A stretch of DNA of 64,000 nt from an uncultured Lachnospiraceae bacterium (GTDB taxonomy: Bacteria > Bacillota > Clostridia > Lachnospirales > Lachnospiraceae), in the NCBI GenBank assembly GCA_910579935.1, contig CAJTVQ010000003.1, positions 1 to 64,000 on the forward strand, written 5' to 3'. Below the pieces are notes generated by a model. That model saw only the letters and a program-made list of their open reading frames with translations. It made no database searches and had not been told where the DNA came from. Within the stretch, counting starts at the first letter, position 1. Every line of letters begins with the position of its first letter. A program made the position numbers and the translations under genes. Shown in pieces: positions 8,884 through 17,618 of the stretch.

Positions 8884-11238
8884 CTACGCAACAATAATGG
8901 CTTTACAGCTTCCCTTTCCACTTTTTCCACCTGTATAATACTCGAATTCCAACCGGTATTCTCCCTGATTATGAATTCCCCATATAGTAATATCCATTTT
9001 AACAGTATTTTCCCGAAGCATTATTTTCTGAAATTCGGTAATCGGCATACCTTCTGCCGTCAGATAACGAAATGCAAGAACCGAACTTTCTCCCAAATTA
9101 CAGAATCCGTTCTCATAACAGATCGAAAACTCCAGTTTATGGCAGCTTTTCCTTTCCATAACAATATATTCCGGCAGATATATTGTTATATCCCTGCCAA
9201 CTGTTACCGTTCCGGCTGGAAATTCTCTATGTTCCAAACTATACACAGTCCGGTATGCCTCATATTTTTCATCCGCACATTCCGCCTTATGCTGCCTGTT
9301 CATATACAAAACGATTTTCCTCAGGTTTTCTTCACATATGTTTTCTTTCCATTCTTTTGAAAATCCTTCAAAAATCCCGCCTTTTTCATAGTGTTCGGAA
9401 TAATAATTTTCAAACATATACTTTTCCGGTCTGATGAGCATCTGCCAGTCACTGCTGTTTCCCGGCCACATTAACGTCATATATGGCTGTATCTCTATAT
9501 CCTCTGGATAATTCTTCAGCATATAATTAAAATATGTGCTCCATTCGTCCAACCCCTCTGTCCTAATTTCCGGATATCGGTTCAGCATTTCCAGATAAAC
9601 ATTTCTGTTAATAATCTGCGGCATATGCGCAGAGAACTGATAGCAGGGATATTTACCATCCTTCAGGAATTCATATGTCCTGAACATTGAGCTGTCAAAG
9701 GACGTGGGATTTCCTCCTGTTCCCTTCCAATCCCCCAGCATATAAAAATAATATCCGATATACTTTCCATTATGATAAAAAACCTCTTTCCCCATCGGAA
9801 ACATCGGCCGGTAATCATCATCACTCATAATAAAAGTGTCATCAAGCAGTTCGCTTTGCATAGCCATACATCTCAGATAAAAATTTCTTCTCGTATGATC
9901 TTCCGGCAGAGGAGTACCGGCAAGCGCCTCCATGTCTGTCAGAAATCGTATCCTTAGTTTTCTGTTATATGCTTTCTCCACTTCATATTTCATACCATCC
10001 GGGCAGCATAATACAATTTCCTCAATATATGTCATGAAGTTTTCTATAAAAAGAAGGGTTTGCATGAAATTCTCCGCTCTGGATGAGAGCATTACCATCT
10101 GTTTGACAACAGGTTCCTTTAATCTTCTTTTTTTATTCAGCGTTCTCAACATCTCTGCCATATTCCGCACCACCCTGTCCCATGATAAAAAAGTGTAATC
10201 CTTTATCCTTTTTTTCTTATCCTGATAAAGTCTTTCCTCCCCCATGTATTTATTAACAAGTTTAAATAATTCCATAGGATTGTCCGGAGGAAAATAGTCA
10301 CACCAACTGCCTCCCACCTCCCTCATAACGTCCACGTCCGAAGCCAGTACCGGCGTACCATTTTTCATAGCTTCCACAATAGGGAGACCAAATCCTTCCG
10401 TATAAGACGGAAAGGCTAAAAAATATGCATTCTTATATAAGTATTGAAGTTCTTTATCACCCAATCCTGAAAAGATAAAAAATTTATTCCCATATTCGCT
10501 GTGCCCTGCTACTCTTTTCTTCAAATCTTCCATATTCCATCCCCAGTTTCCAACCCATATAAGACGCAGCCCCTTTTCAAAAAGCCCTGCCTCAAAAGCT
10601 CTGAGAACTGTCTCATGGTTTTTGCGCGGCTCGATTGTTCCAACCATAAGAATATATCTTCCCGCCTTTGCCGCCTCCCTTACTGCAGAACTGATTTCCT
10701 CATCCTCCGCCGCAGCATATTGAAGATCCGCTCCCAGCGGACAAACACAGCCATTTATTCTTTCCATATTGTATCGATCCGTCAGTTCATTTATCTTTTT
10801 AAGTGTTGACTCTGCGGAGGTCAATATAATATCAGCATATAACAGATATGTCCCTATATAATCCAAATAGTTGATCAATGTATTCTCATGTACATATTCT
10901 GGATGTGTCAACGGTATAATATCATATAGATACAAAGCTATCTTCACTCCCCTCTGTTTCAGATACGGAATGACAGAACTTCTTCTCAGCCACATATTCC
11001 ACACGTTGTCCATATCAAAAAAAACCGAACCGCACTCCATATCGGAAAGGGCAATATCTTCGCCCAGGCCATTCTCCGTCAAATGTGCATAAGTACCGGA
11101 TTTATAATGATAAGTAATTAATATTACCTCAATATCCGGTTCCTCACTTAATCTTTCCACGGTTTCCTTAACTACCCTCTGAATTCCGGTTATATGACGG
11201 GTTTTGGATAAGTTTGTAATATCTATATACACTTTCAT
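8884..11238 (-). CDS. Two-domain glycosyltransferase: GT4 plus DDD-motif domain
   Basis: A 784-aa protein. Residues 1-365 form a GT4 domain (GTIEPRKNHETVLRAF near 200, SYTEGFGLPIVEAM near 280). Residues 385-640 form a second domain with VMLSSRAENFMQ at its start, a triple-aspartate MSDDDY near 478, and a later HMPQIINR segment. The spacing resembles the conserved blocks of Stealth-type phosphotransferases or a GT-A fold, but I cannot assign it firmly. The last 120 residues form a beta-rich accessory domain. Such fusions commonly add two residues in sequence or polymerise a repeat. It is the largest enzyme of the operon and sits between the DUF4214-like gene and the smaller GT4. The start has GGTGGA 7 nt upstream. 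Confidence 0.82.
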   Translation of the reverse strand: MKVYIDITNLSKTRHITGIQRVVKETVERLSEEPDIEVILITYHYKSGTYAHLTENGLGEDIALSDMECGSVFFDMDNVWNMWLRRSSVIPYLKQRGVKIALYLYDIIPLTHPEYVHENTLINYLDYIGTYLLYADIILTSAESTLKKINELTDRYNMERINGCVCPLGADLQYAAAEDEEISSAVREAAKAGRYILMVGTIEPRKNHETVLRAFEAGLFEKGLRLIWVGNWGWNMEDLKKRVAGHSEYGNKFFIFSGLGDKELQYLYKNAYFLAFPSYTEGFGLPIVEAMKNGTPVLASDVDVMREVGGSWCDYFPPDNPMELFKLVNKYMGEERLYQDKKKRIKDYTFLSWDRVVRNMAEMLRTLNKKRRLKEPVVKQMVMLSSRAENFMQTLLFIENFMTYIEEIVLCCPDGMKYEVEKAYNRKLRIRFLTDMEALAGTPLPEDHTRRNFYLRCMAMQSELLDDTFIMSDDDYRPMFPMGKEVFYHNGKYIGYYFYMLGDWKGTGGNPTSFDSSMFRTYEFLKDGKYPCYQFSAHMPQIINRNVYLEMLNRYPEIRTEGLDEWSTYFNYMLKNYPEDIEIQPYMTLMWPGNSSDWQMLIRPEKYMFENYYSEHYEKGGIFEGFSKEWKENICEENLRKIVLYMNRQHKAECADEKYEAYRTVYSLEHREFPAGTVTVGRDITIYLPEYIVMERKSCHKLEFSICYENGFCNLGESSVLAFRYLTAEGMPITEFQKIMLRENTVKMDITIWGIHNQGEYRLEFEYYTGGKSGKGSCKAIIVA

Positions 11239-11263
11239 TTTATGTCCACCATGATTTTCACTG

Positions 11264-11740
11264 CTATCTCCCTAATAATCCCTTTATTTTTCCATATATA
11301 TCAAAAGGAAGTTTTCTGGCAATAGCTTTCAACTTCACTTTCATTTCTTCTTTATGATGCATTTTTCCCATCATTTTAGCTCCTGTAATAAAAGGCACAT
11401 ATATATTGTGGCTGCATCCGGAATTCTTCATCCCATATTCCTCGGATTTCAGCATCTGATACACCAGTTTCCCGCGGAACTCTTCCTTCCCCAATCGTCC
11501 GGCTTCCGCCTCCCACTTTTTTTCCGCTACCTTATCCGGCATTCTGTAAAAAAGATTTTCATAAAGGGCATAAAGAAAATCTTTATTTTTCATGGGATAA
11601 AGCCCGGACAAATCTGTCTGTCCGGGCTCCTTTCCTATACATGTCAAAAATGCTTCTTTTGAAATACGTGTATCCTCAGTTACCGTTTCCTCATATAATT
11701 TTGAAAATAATTCCATGTCATTTTTACTTAATCCATTCAT
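11264..11740 (-). CDS. Small non-secreted DUF4214-like protein
   Basis: A 158-aa protein with no signal peptide. Residues 50-105 resemble a single DUF4214 unit (FLYALYENLFYRMPDKVAEKKW, then VYQMLKSEEYG). The basic C-terminus (MHHKEEMKVKLKAIARKLP) is a possible membrane-surface helix. The ATG lies 2 nt after the stop of the secreted DUF4214/beta-helix gene; an in-frame TTG at 11752 is an alternative start that would overlap that gene. Its place between a secreted DUF4214 protein and glycosyltransferases suggests it may link the two inside the cell, but this is inference; no activity can be read from the sequence. Confidence 0.7.
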   Translation of the reverse strand: MNGLSKNDMELFSKLYEETVTEDTRISKEAFLTCIGKEPGQTDLSGLYPMKNKDFLYALYENLFYRMPDKVAEKKWEAEAGRLGKEEFRGKLVYQMLKSEEYGMKNSGCSHNIYVPFITGAKMMGKMHHKEEMKVKLKAIARKLPFDIYGKIKGLLGR

Positions 11741-11741
11741 C

Positions 11742-14700
11742 TTACAATCCAAAACTCTTAATTAAATTATCAAATTCTTCCGAATCTGAAAAGCCGTCAA
11801 CCACATCCTGCATACTTGCACCTTTGCTGAGTCTGTTCATCCAGTCATTATAACCTGCCGTGTCTGCCTGTCTGTCAAAATATGTCTCATACATTACTTT
11901 GATAAACGCATCATTGGACAGTTTTCTGTTTGTGAACTCTTCCGAGAAAATAAAACCGGCAACCACATCCTTAGGTGAGGTTCCTGTTAAAATCCTATTA
12001 CACCAGTCATTCAAACCATCAGAATCCACCTGATTTCTTGAAAGTGCCTTCATATAAATACGGCTGACAAACTCCGTCACTCCGCGATTTTTATCGCGTG
12101 CTTCGCTCATCGTCACATAACCTCTTTCTATTCCATAACGATTACATAAATTCTGGAATTCCTGCGACTCCGCAAAGCCTCGATATACAAATTCTCTTGA
12201 AAATCCGGTATCAAAATCCTTCATCCATCCTGACTTTCCTCCTGCATCTGCCGCCCGATCGAACATTGCTCCATATAACGTATCTACATAAACGCTGTTA
12301 CTGGTCTTCTTGTTCATATACTCGTTGCTGAAGAAGAAGCCGCGGGCAACCTCTGCTCCACTTTCATCTCTTATAAGAAGACGGCTTGTCCAGTCAAAAA
12401 GGCCTGCCTGCTCGCATTCTCTGTCCAGTACTTTCTGATAAAGTCTTTTTACAAAATCCTCTACTTTCGACTCGGTAGTATAAGGATTGTTATCCGTTGG
12501 CGCCGATACCGTCGTATTTTCTGCCTGAACCGCATTACCGTTTACGACAAAAACCCTTCCTCCTACAAGAACATTTCCCTTAATGGTTCCCGTTGAACCA
12601 TTGTATGCAATACATTCCTCTCCTACCCCGCTTACATAATTGCCGCCTGTCTTAACATTGGAATTCTCATTAATAATTCCATGGTTCTTACTTTGGAGCA
12701 CTCTGTTTCCTGCTATAATGCCCTGCGAATCTCTTGAAAATGTAATTCCCTGATGACCACTGCCGGATACATCATTTGCCAGTACAGTAACATTTTCAGA
12801 AGAATAAGTAACCTGTATTCCATGGTTTCCTGAAGACGTGACTTTATTCTTATACACAATTACATTGTCACTGTTATTCGCAACAATAATGCCGTTACCA
12901 TTATTATATTTTGCAGTTTTTACTCCTGAAATATTATTTTCTGAAATAATACTGTCACCGGAATACTGAACGACAACGCCTTCTCCTACTCCTGCCCCTG
13001 TATCCGATACATTATTCTTATTAATGTCCGCCTTTGCATGGAAGACGAGTATTCCGCTGAGATTATCCGCTTTCACTGTATTTCCCGTAATTGCAGTGAA
13101 ATAATCCCTGCACGCCCCGATATTATTAATATTCCCTTCCACATAAATACCCTTGTCCCTGTTTGTTTCCGTGGTATTTCCGCTTATAAGAGAATCACCG
13201 CAACGACAAATGTAAATACCGATATGATTGGAGCGTACTGTATTATCTGTTATTTCGGGCGTTGAAATGCCATCCGTCTTAATTCCGTCACCGCCATTAT
13301 CTGTTACGATATTCTTACTAACCTTAGGTTTATCTGAAGCCGTATGTATCAAAATACCGTCCGATTTATTATTCTGGACACTATTGCCTGTTACTTTAGC
13401 GCCAGCGGAACGGTAAATTACAATTCCCTGTAATGTATTGCCGGTTATTGTATTATTTTCCACAGATGCATTATTAACGCCTTCTACATACAATCCCATA
13501 TTAGCGCTATTAGCCATCGAATTGCCTCTTATAATACAGGGACTGCCTGCGGCTACCGATAAATTCTGCATTCCTGATTCTTCGACAGTATTGCCTTCTA
13601 TCCTAACCTGACCGGTACAGTTTGAAACAACTGCAATGCCTTCAGAAGCGCTTTTCTTAATCTTGTTACCCGTTACGGTAACACCGTTCGTATTGACTAC
13701 CAGAATCCCCCGTCCGGAAGTGTTAAAAATAATATTGCAATCCGCCATGAAATTTTTCGTATTTTCCACGTATACTGCAGCTGTTCCGTTCGTTCCCGCT
13801 ATCTCATTATTCTTAACCGTACAGTTGGCACCCGTTACGAGAATACCGTTGCCACTGACATTATTCAGTGTATTGTTTTCTACCCTGACATTGGAAAAAG
13901 AACCCAGTACCCGTATTCCAAAGCCATAGTTCCCCCCGTTAATCGTACATCCCGAAATAACAGTATTGCTTCCGGTAGCATCTGCACTGTTCCCTGCATT
14001 AACCTCTGATACTTCATGAATGTCCAATGCAATTCCGTCCAATATCATGTCTGTAAGTTCAACTTTTCCGGATACATCAAACGTCAGGCAGTCTTTACCG
14101 CTCCCCTTCCATGTTCCTCCTTCCAGCCGGAAAGGAATATCTCCTCCACGCTTTGCAAAAACCACTTCATCCTGCTGCAGATAAACAACGGCCCCGTTTT
14201 CTGCCACGATTTCCGTATCCAGATTCAACTCCAAAGCAGAATTAATGTAATAAGCTCCTTGCGGAATGATAATTTTCACTTTCTTAACTTCTGCTGTGTC
14301 ACCGCCTGCCCTCAGCCATTCATCAGAGTCCACAAAATTCAGTGCTTTCTGCAATGCCTGTGTATCCACATCCGCATTATTATTTCCCGCACCCAAATCC
14401 CGGATATTTATTATCAGGGTATCAGAAGAAACACTGTATACCGTATCACCCTCTTCATCCATAAGCTCCATATTCTGTGCTATTTCTTCTACAATCAGAT
14501 CAGCGTCATCCACATCCTGAATCTCTATCTCAATTATCTCTTCCGGCGGAACATCTTCTTCCGTATGATCTGTACTATTCTCTGTCTGATCTGTATCCAG
14601 CTGATTGTCCGGTTCCCCTTCTTCGTCTACACCCGGCTGATTGTCCGGTTCCCCTTCTTCATCTACACCCGGCTGATTGTCCGGTTCCTCTTCTTCATCC

Positions 14701-14954
14701 GCATCCGGCTGCCTGTCCGGTTCTGCATCTTCGCCTGTATCCGGCTGATTGCCCGGTTCTTCTTCATCCACATCCGGCTGCCCGTCCGGTTCTTCTCCGT
14801 TTTCCGTTTCAATATCCGTGCGTCCCGATTCCTCTTCGATTTCTCCGGTTATCTCAGCCGCATATACCGGAATTGTACAAACACTGCTACCTGCAGTAAA
14901 AATCATACCAACAGACATACCCAGTGCCAAAAGTCTTATCATCCTTTTTTTCAT
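11742..14954 (-). CDS. Secreted parallel beta-helix protein with C-terminal DUF4214 module
   Basis: A 1070-aa extracellular protein. Signal peptide about residues 1-33, ending VYA. Residues 34-150 are an acidic Asp/Glu/Pro/Gln stalk with 12-residue repeats (PGVDEEGEPDNQ). Residues 185-815 form a long right-handed parallel beta-helix with many PbH1-type turns (repeating xxVxNNxxxGNxxxGI). Residues 832-1070 are the four-unit DUF4214 module, ending FGL. Helices of this type usually bind or cleave polysaccharide, but I see no clear catalytic Asp set. The start at 14954 has GGAG 9 nt upstream; an ATG at 14969 is an alternative. It is the first gene of the long glycan operon, which ties this surface protein's expression to glycan synthesis. 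Confidence 0.88.
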   Translation of the reverse strand: MKKRMIRLLALGMSVGMIFTAGSSVCTIPVYAAEITGEIEEESGRTDIETENGEEPDGQPDVDEEEPGNQPDTGEDAEPDRQPDADEEEEPDNQPGVDEEGEPDNQPGVDEEGEPDNQLDTDQTENSTDHTEEDVPPEEIIEIEIQDVDDADLIVEEIAQNMELMDEEGDTVYSVSSDTLIINIRDLGAGNNNADVDTQALQKALNFVDSDEWLRAGGDTAEVKKVKIIIPQGAYYINSALELNLDTEIVAENGAVVYLQQDEVVFAKRGGDIPFRLEGGTWKGSGKDCLTFDVSGKVELTDMILDGIALDIHEVSEVNAGNSADATGSNTVISGCTINGGNYGFGIRVLGSFSNVRVENNTLNNVSGNGILVTGANCTVKNNEIAGTNGTAAVYVENTKNFMADCNIIFNTSGRGILVVNTNGVTVTGNKIKKSASEGIAVVSNCTGQVRIEGNTVEESGMQNLSVAAGSPCIIRGNSMANSANMGLYVEGVNNASVENNTITGNTLQGIVIYRSAGAKVTGNSVQNNKSDGILIHTASDKPKVSKNIVTDNGGDGIKTDGISTPEITDNTVRSNHIGIYICRCGDSLISGNTTETNRDKGIYVEGNINNIGACRDYFTAITGNTVKADNLSGILVFHAKADINKNNVSDTGAGVGEGVVVQYSGDSIISENNISGVKTAKYNNGNGIIVANNSDNVIVYKNKVTSSGNHGIQVTYSSENVTVLANDVSGSGHQGITFSRDSQGIIAGNRVLQSKNHGIINENSNVKTGGNYVSGVGEECIAYNGSTGTIKGNVLVGGRVFVVNGNAVQAENTTVSAPTDNNPYTTESKVEDFVKRLYQKVLDRECEQAGLFDWTSRLLIRDESGAEVARGFFFSNEYMNKKTSNSVYVDTLYGAMFDRAADAGGKSGWMKDFDTGFSREFVYRGFAESQEFQNLCNRYGIERGYVTMSEARDKNRGVTEFVSRIYMKALSRNQVDSDGLNDWCNRILTGTSPKDVVAGFIFSEEFTNRKLSNDAFIKVMYETYFDRQADTAGYNDWMNRLSKGASMQDVVDGFSDSEEFDNLIKSFGL
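14601..14800 (-). repeat. 36-bp minisatellite in the beta-helix protein stalk
   Basis: Copies of a unit starting ctg(a/c)(t/c)tg.cc begin at 14601, 14637, 14673, 14709 and 14745, a period of exactly 36 bp, with a sixth shortened copy at 14778. It encodes 12-residue PDNQPGVDEEGE-type repeats. Two adjacent units differ by a single base, so unit number could change by slippage. Confidence 0.85.
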
Positions 14955-14999
14955 CCTTACTATCTCCATTCTGCCTAACTATTCTATATCCCTTTTATC

Positions 15000-15028
15000 A
15001 TCATACAGGATTATAGTTGCAAAGTCAA
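15000..15028 (-). promoter_or_regulatory. Sigma-A-type promoter for the DUF4214/Wzm-Wzt operon
   Basis: Minus strand reads TTGACT (15028-15023), a 17-bp spacer and TATGAT (15005-15000). A TATAAT also lies inside the spacer region (15011-15016) and could be used with a weaker -35. It would drive 14954 down to 1662, whose genes are spaced by only -1 to 28 bp. Confidence 0.55.
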
Positions 15029-15109
15029 CAATACTGCTACATGACCAGCTTTGAAAGGTACTTTATGCTTTAGGATAAGTTATCCACATCTTTCGGCCGA
15101 ACAAGTGTT

Positions 15110-15457
15110 TTATTCGCATTTATGCGGATAACTTCTTCTGCATGGTCCTGTATATTTTTTATCTTCCCCTGTCAGTGGTTCCCCAGAACTTTTCAGCAGG
15201 TCGGAAGATATCCTTTTTATACTCCTTTTTGCCTCCCTCAGGCCCGGACTGCCTTTTTCATAAAGCTGCAGCAGCATGTCTGCTATCTGTGTCAGCAGCG
15301 TCAGTTTATATCCGCGATAATCTATCTCCGCCACCCATTCCATATAGTACTTTTCTTTTACCCTTCCTTTGCGCGGGTACTCCCTTGCGGCCTGCCTGTC
15401 CAGCCGCAAGGCTGTTGACCTTACAGCATTTGCCAAATACACGTGCAGGCACGGCAC
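15110..15457 (-). CDS. Doubtful small ORF, possibly a gene fragment
   Basis: A 115-codon open frame starting at GTG without a good ribosome site. The stretch after MEWVAEIDYRGYKLTLL is helical and charged and looks protein-like; the rest does not. I recognise no family. Both strands stay open here, and the base composition is richer in GC than the neighbours, so it may be a remnant of an inserted element whose end-like repeat lies at 15500-15565. The rest of this 640-bp interval (14955-15593) holds the operon promoter, short palindromes near 15071-15083 and no other gene. Confidence 0.25.
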   Translation of the reverse strand: MPCLHVYLANAVRSTALRLDRQAAREYPRKGRVKEKYYMEWVAEIDYRGYKLTLLTQIADMLLQLYEKGSPGLREAKRSIKRISSDLLKSSGEPLTGEDKKYTGPCRRSYPHKCE

Positions 15458-15499
15458 TCATTTCATTGTCCGATAGAACCAGGCTACATTCAATTTAAT

Positions 15500-15565
15500 G
15501 GGACTGTCGCACTAAGGATTAGATATGCAGGATATTGTTACCCCGCTCCTAAATGCAACAGCCCC
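15500..15565. repeat. Short element with IS-like inverted ends
   Basis: GGGACTGTCGCA (15500-15511) faces TGCAACAGCCC (15554-15564), an imperfect inverted repeat around 42 bp of unrelated sequence. The same head (CTGYCGCACTAA) and tail (TGCAACAnCCC) recur at 31700-31729 in a shorter form. This fits two internally deleted copies of one insertion element or MITE. No transposase is present. Confidence 0.45.
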
Positions 15566-15593
15566 ATCACTCGTCTGTCAAACTGTATCGTTA

Positions 15594-17498
15594 TTATAAA
15601 CCATATTCTTTCATAATATTAGCAAATTCTGTTGAACGTGAAAATCCTTCCAATACTTCTTCTCTGGAGGTGCCGGCATTGAGTTTACCTACCCAATCTT
15701 CAAGTCCGGACTGATCATATTCCCTTCCCATGAAAGTTCTGTACAACACTTTTACAAACTCTGTATTATTCAGGCCCTTATTAGAGAATTCGTCAGAGAA
15801 GAAAAAGCTCTTTGCTACGTCCTCCGGAGACATCTCTTTTCTTAAAATACGTCCTGTCCAATCCTCCAGTCCATCCGGCTCGCCTTCGCGCCCCAGCGCT
15901 TTCGTGTAAATACGGTTTACAAACATTGTTACGCCTTCATTTTTGTCGCGCCAATTTCCAAGTTTATATTCGCCTCGCATAATACCATATGATTTACATA
16001 AATTCGCAAATTCCTCCGAATTTACAAAGCCTGCCAGTACATATTCCCTGGAAATCCCGTTCACAAGTTTCTTCTGCCAGTCCGATTTTCCGCCTGCATC
16101 AGCTGTCCGGTCAAAGAAAGCCTTATACAAAACATTCAAAAAGTCAGAATCATTCAGTTTTCGGTTTGTGAATTCCTCACTCATAATTATACCCTGTGAA
16201 AATGAAGAACCGTCTACCTCCCCGTCTACCAATTTCTGTGTCCAATCATTAAGCCCTTCTTCTTCGGCATTCCTGTTAAGGGCAACTCTGTACATTCTTG
16301 CTACAAATTCCCTTGTTTTGTTTTCGTCAGGCTTTACCCAGGCTTCAGATGGTCCCGCTGCCTCACTATGAGCGGTTTGATTAATATTGCTGCTCAAAGC
16401 CGTAACTGTAAATACATATGTATAGCTATCTTCCATGTCCTTGCTCCAGTCACATGATGTATCCGTTACTGTAGCCCTGGCAACCCTTTCACCGTCCTCA
16501 TACAGAACCACACTATAATCCGCTGCACCATCCACTGGCTGCCATGCCGCATTCTTCCCCTTCCATGTAAGACCAGCCGGTGTTGCAAGCTGTGAAGCAG
16601 GTCTATTATAATGAAAGACTGCACTTATCCTGTACATGCTGTCTGCATAGTTTCTTCCGTCTCCGATTCCTCGAACTGCCACTCTATAGCTTCCACTCTC
16701 GTTCACCCATGGCAGGAATGTATATTGATTTGTAGCCAAAGACCTGGGAATAGTCACTCCGACAATACCTTCATAATCTTTAATCTCATAAAGATCGCCA
16801 CCATCTTTGAGTTTGAGTAAAACAACTTCATATTTCACTGCGTTTTCTACACTGCCGTATTCCATCAATGCCTGATTAGTATCTGTCCATCTGACATATC
16901 CCGGTGCTGTAAGCCTGGGCAGATTCGAATCCCGCACTACCGTCTCTCCACTGCCTATGCCTGCATATATCTCTCTGTCATTTTCAAAATCCAGCAATAT
17001 TGCACCATTCATCATTATGCTGGCAAGAGTATCATCATCTTCTTCTGCTGCAGATATTACTATTTCTTCGTTCTCCACTACCTCATCTTCCGTGATTTGA
17101 AAGTCAATAAGTTCTGTTTCCAGCACTTCTTCCTCTACAGGTGTTTCTTCCTCTACAGGCGCTTCTGTATCGGAAGGCGTTTCTCCCTCCGCAGGTGTTT
17201 CTCCCTCCGCAGGTGTTTCTCCCTCCGCAGGTGTTTCTCCTTCATCAGAAGGTATTTCCTCCTCCGCAGGTGCTTCTTCCTCTACAGGTGCTTCTCCTTC
17301 ATCAGAAGGTATTTCCCCCTCCGCAGGTGTTTCTTCCTCATCGGGCACTTCTTCTATAAGCACATCTTCAGTTGTCTTTGTTTCTGATTCCTCCGTAGCT
17401 GCATTTTCAGTTACTCCGGCCTCTTGCGCATTTACCCCCACTGGCGTTATGAGCATTGCAAGAGAAAGCAACAGTGCCATGCTTTTTTTGAATTTCAT
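15594..17498 (-). CDS. Secreted Fn3-like protein with C-terminal DUF4214 module
   Basis: A 634-aa predicted surface protein. Signal peptide 1-24. Residues 30-135 are an acidic Pro/Glu stalk (repeated GETPAE hexamers). Residues 165-395 appear to be two beta-sandwich domains of fibronectin-III character; the second begins LATPAGLTWKGKNAAW. Residues 395-634 are the four-unit DUF4214 module, ending YGL. No sortase motif. The module is nearly identical to that of the LRR protein at 19476-21863. An excellent GGAGG site precedes the ATG, and a TATAAT (17542-17537) lies 40 bp upstream, so it is probably transcribed alone. Role unknown; adhesion or glycan binding is the natural guess for Fn3-like domains. 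Confidence 0.87.
   Translation of the reverse strand: MKFKKSMALLLSLAMLITPVGVNAQEAGVTENAATEESETKTTEDVLIEEVPDEEETPAEGEIPSDEGEAPVEEEAPAEEEIPSDEGETPAEGETPAEGETPAEGETPSDTEAPVEEETPVEEEVLETELIDFQITEDEVVENEEIVISAAEEDDDTLASIMMNGAILLDFENDREIYAGIGSGETVVRDSNLPRLTAPGYVRWTDTNQALMEYGSVENAVKYEVVLLKLKDGGDLYEIKDYEGIVGVTIPRSLATNQYTFLPWVNESGSYRVAVRGIGDGRNYADSMYRISAVFHYNRPASQLATPAGLTWKGKNAAWQPVDGAADYSVVLYEDGERVARATVTDTSCDWSKDMEDSYTYVFTVTALSSNINQTAHSEAAGPSEAWVKPDENKTREFVARMYRVALNRNAEEEGLNDWTQKLVDGEVDGSSFSQGIIMSEEFTNRKLNDSDFLNVLYKAFFDRTADAGGKSDWQKKLVNGISREYVLAGFVNSEEFANLCKSYGIMRGEYKLGNWRDKNEGVTMFVNRIYTKALGREGEPDGLEDWTGRILRKEMSPEDVAKSFFFSDEFSNKGLNNTEFVKVLYRTFMGREYDQSGLEDWVGKLNAGTSREEVLEGFSRSTEFANIMKEYGL
17140..17345 (-). 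repeat. 18-bp-based minisatellite in the Fn3-like protein stalk
   Basis: Repeated copies of an 18-bp unit ccctccgcaggtgtttct (three identical in a row at about 17188-17241), mixed with related units, encode GETPAE and similar Pro/Glu hexamers. Array length is likely variable between strains. Confidence 0.8.
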
Positions 17499-17618
17499 TT
17501 TTTCTCTCCTCCATTCGTTGATTAAATCACTCGTTTATTATAGCTCAAATCTTTTACCAAAATGTTTCCCGATACCCGATTCTTGATTCCGGCTCAAAAT
17601 CTAAATTATAAAGCATAA

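Noticed and set aside
14016..14978. Long plus-strand open frame of 320 codons
   Set aside because: It is antisense to the beta-helix gene and its repetitive acidic stalk; the protein is low-complexity Arg/Phe-rich and has no ribosome site.
17097..17387. Plus-strand repetitive frame rich in Arg, Cys and Phe
   Set aside because: Antisense reading of the GETPAE minisatellite; open only because the repeat length is a multiple of three.
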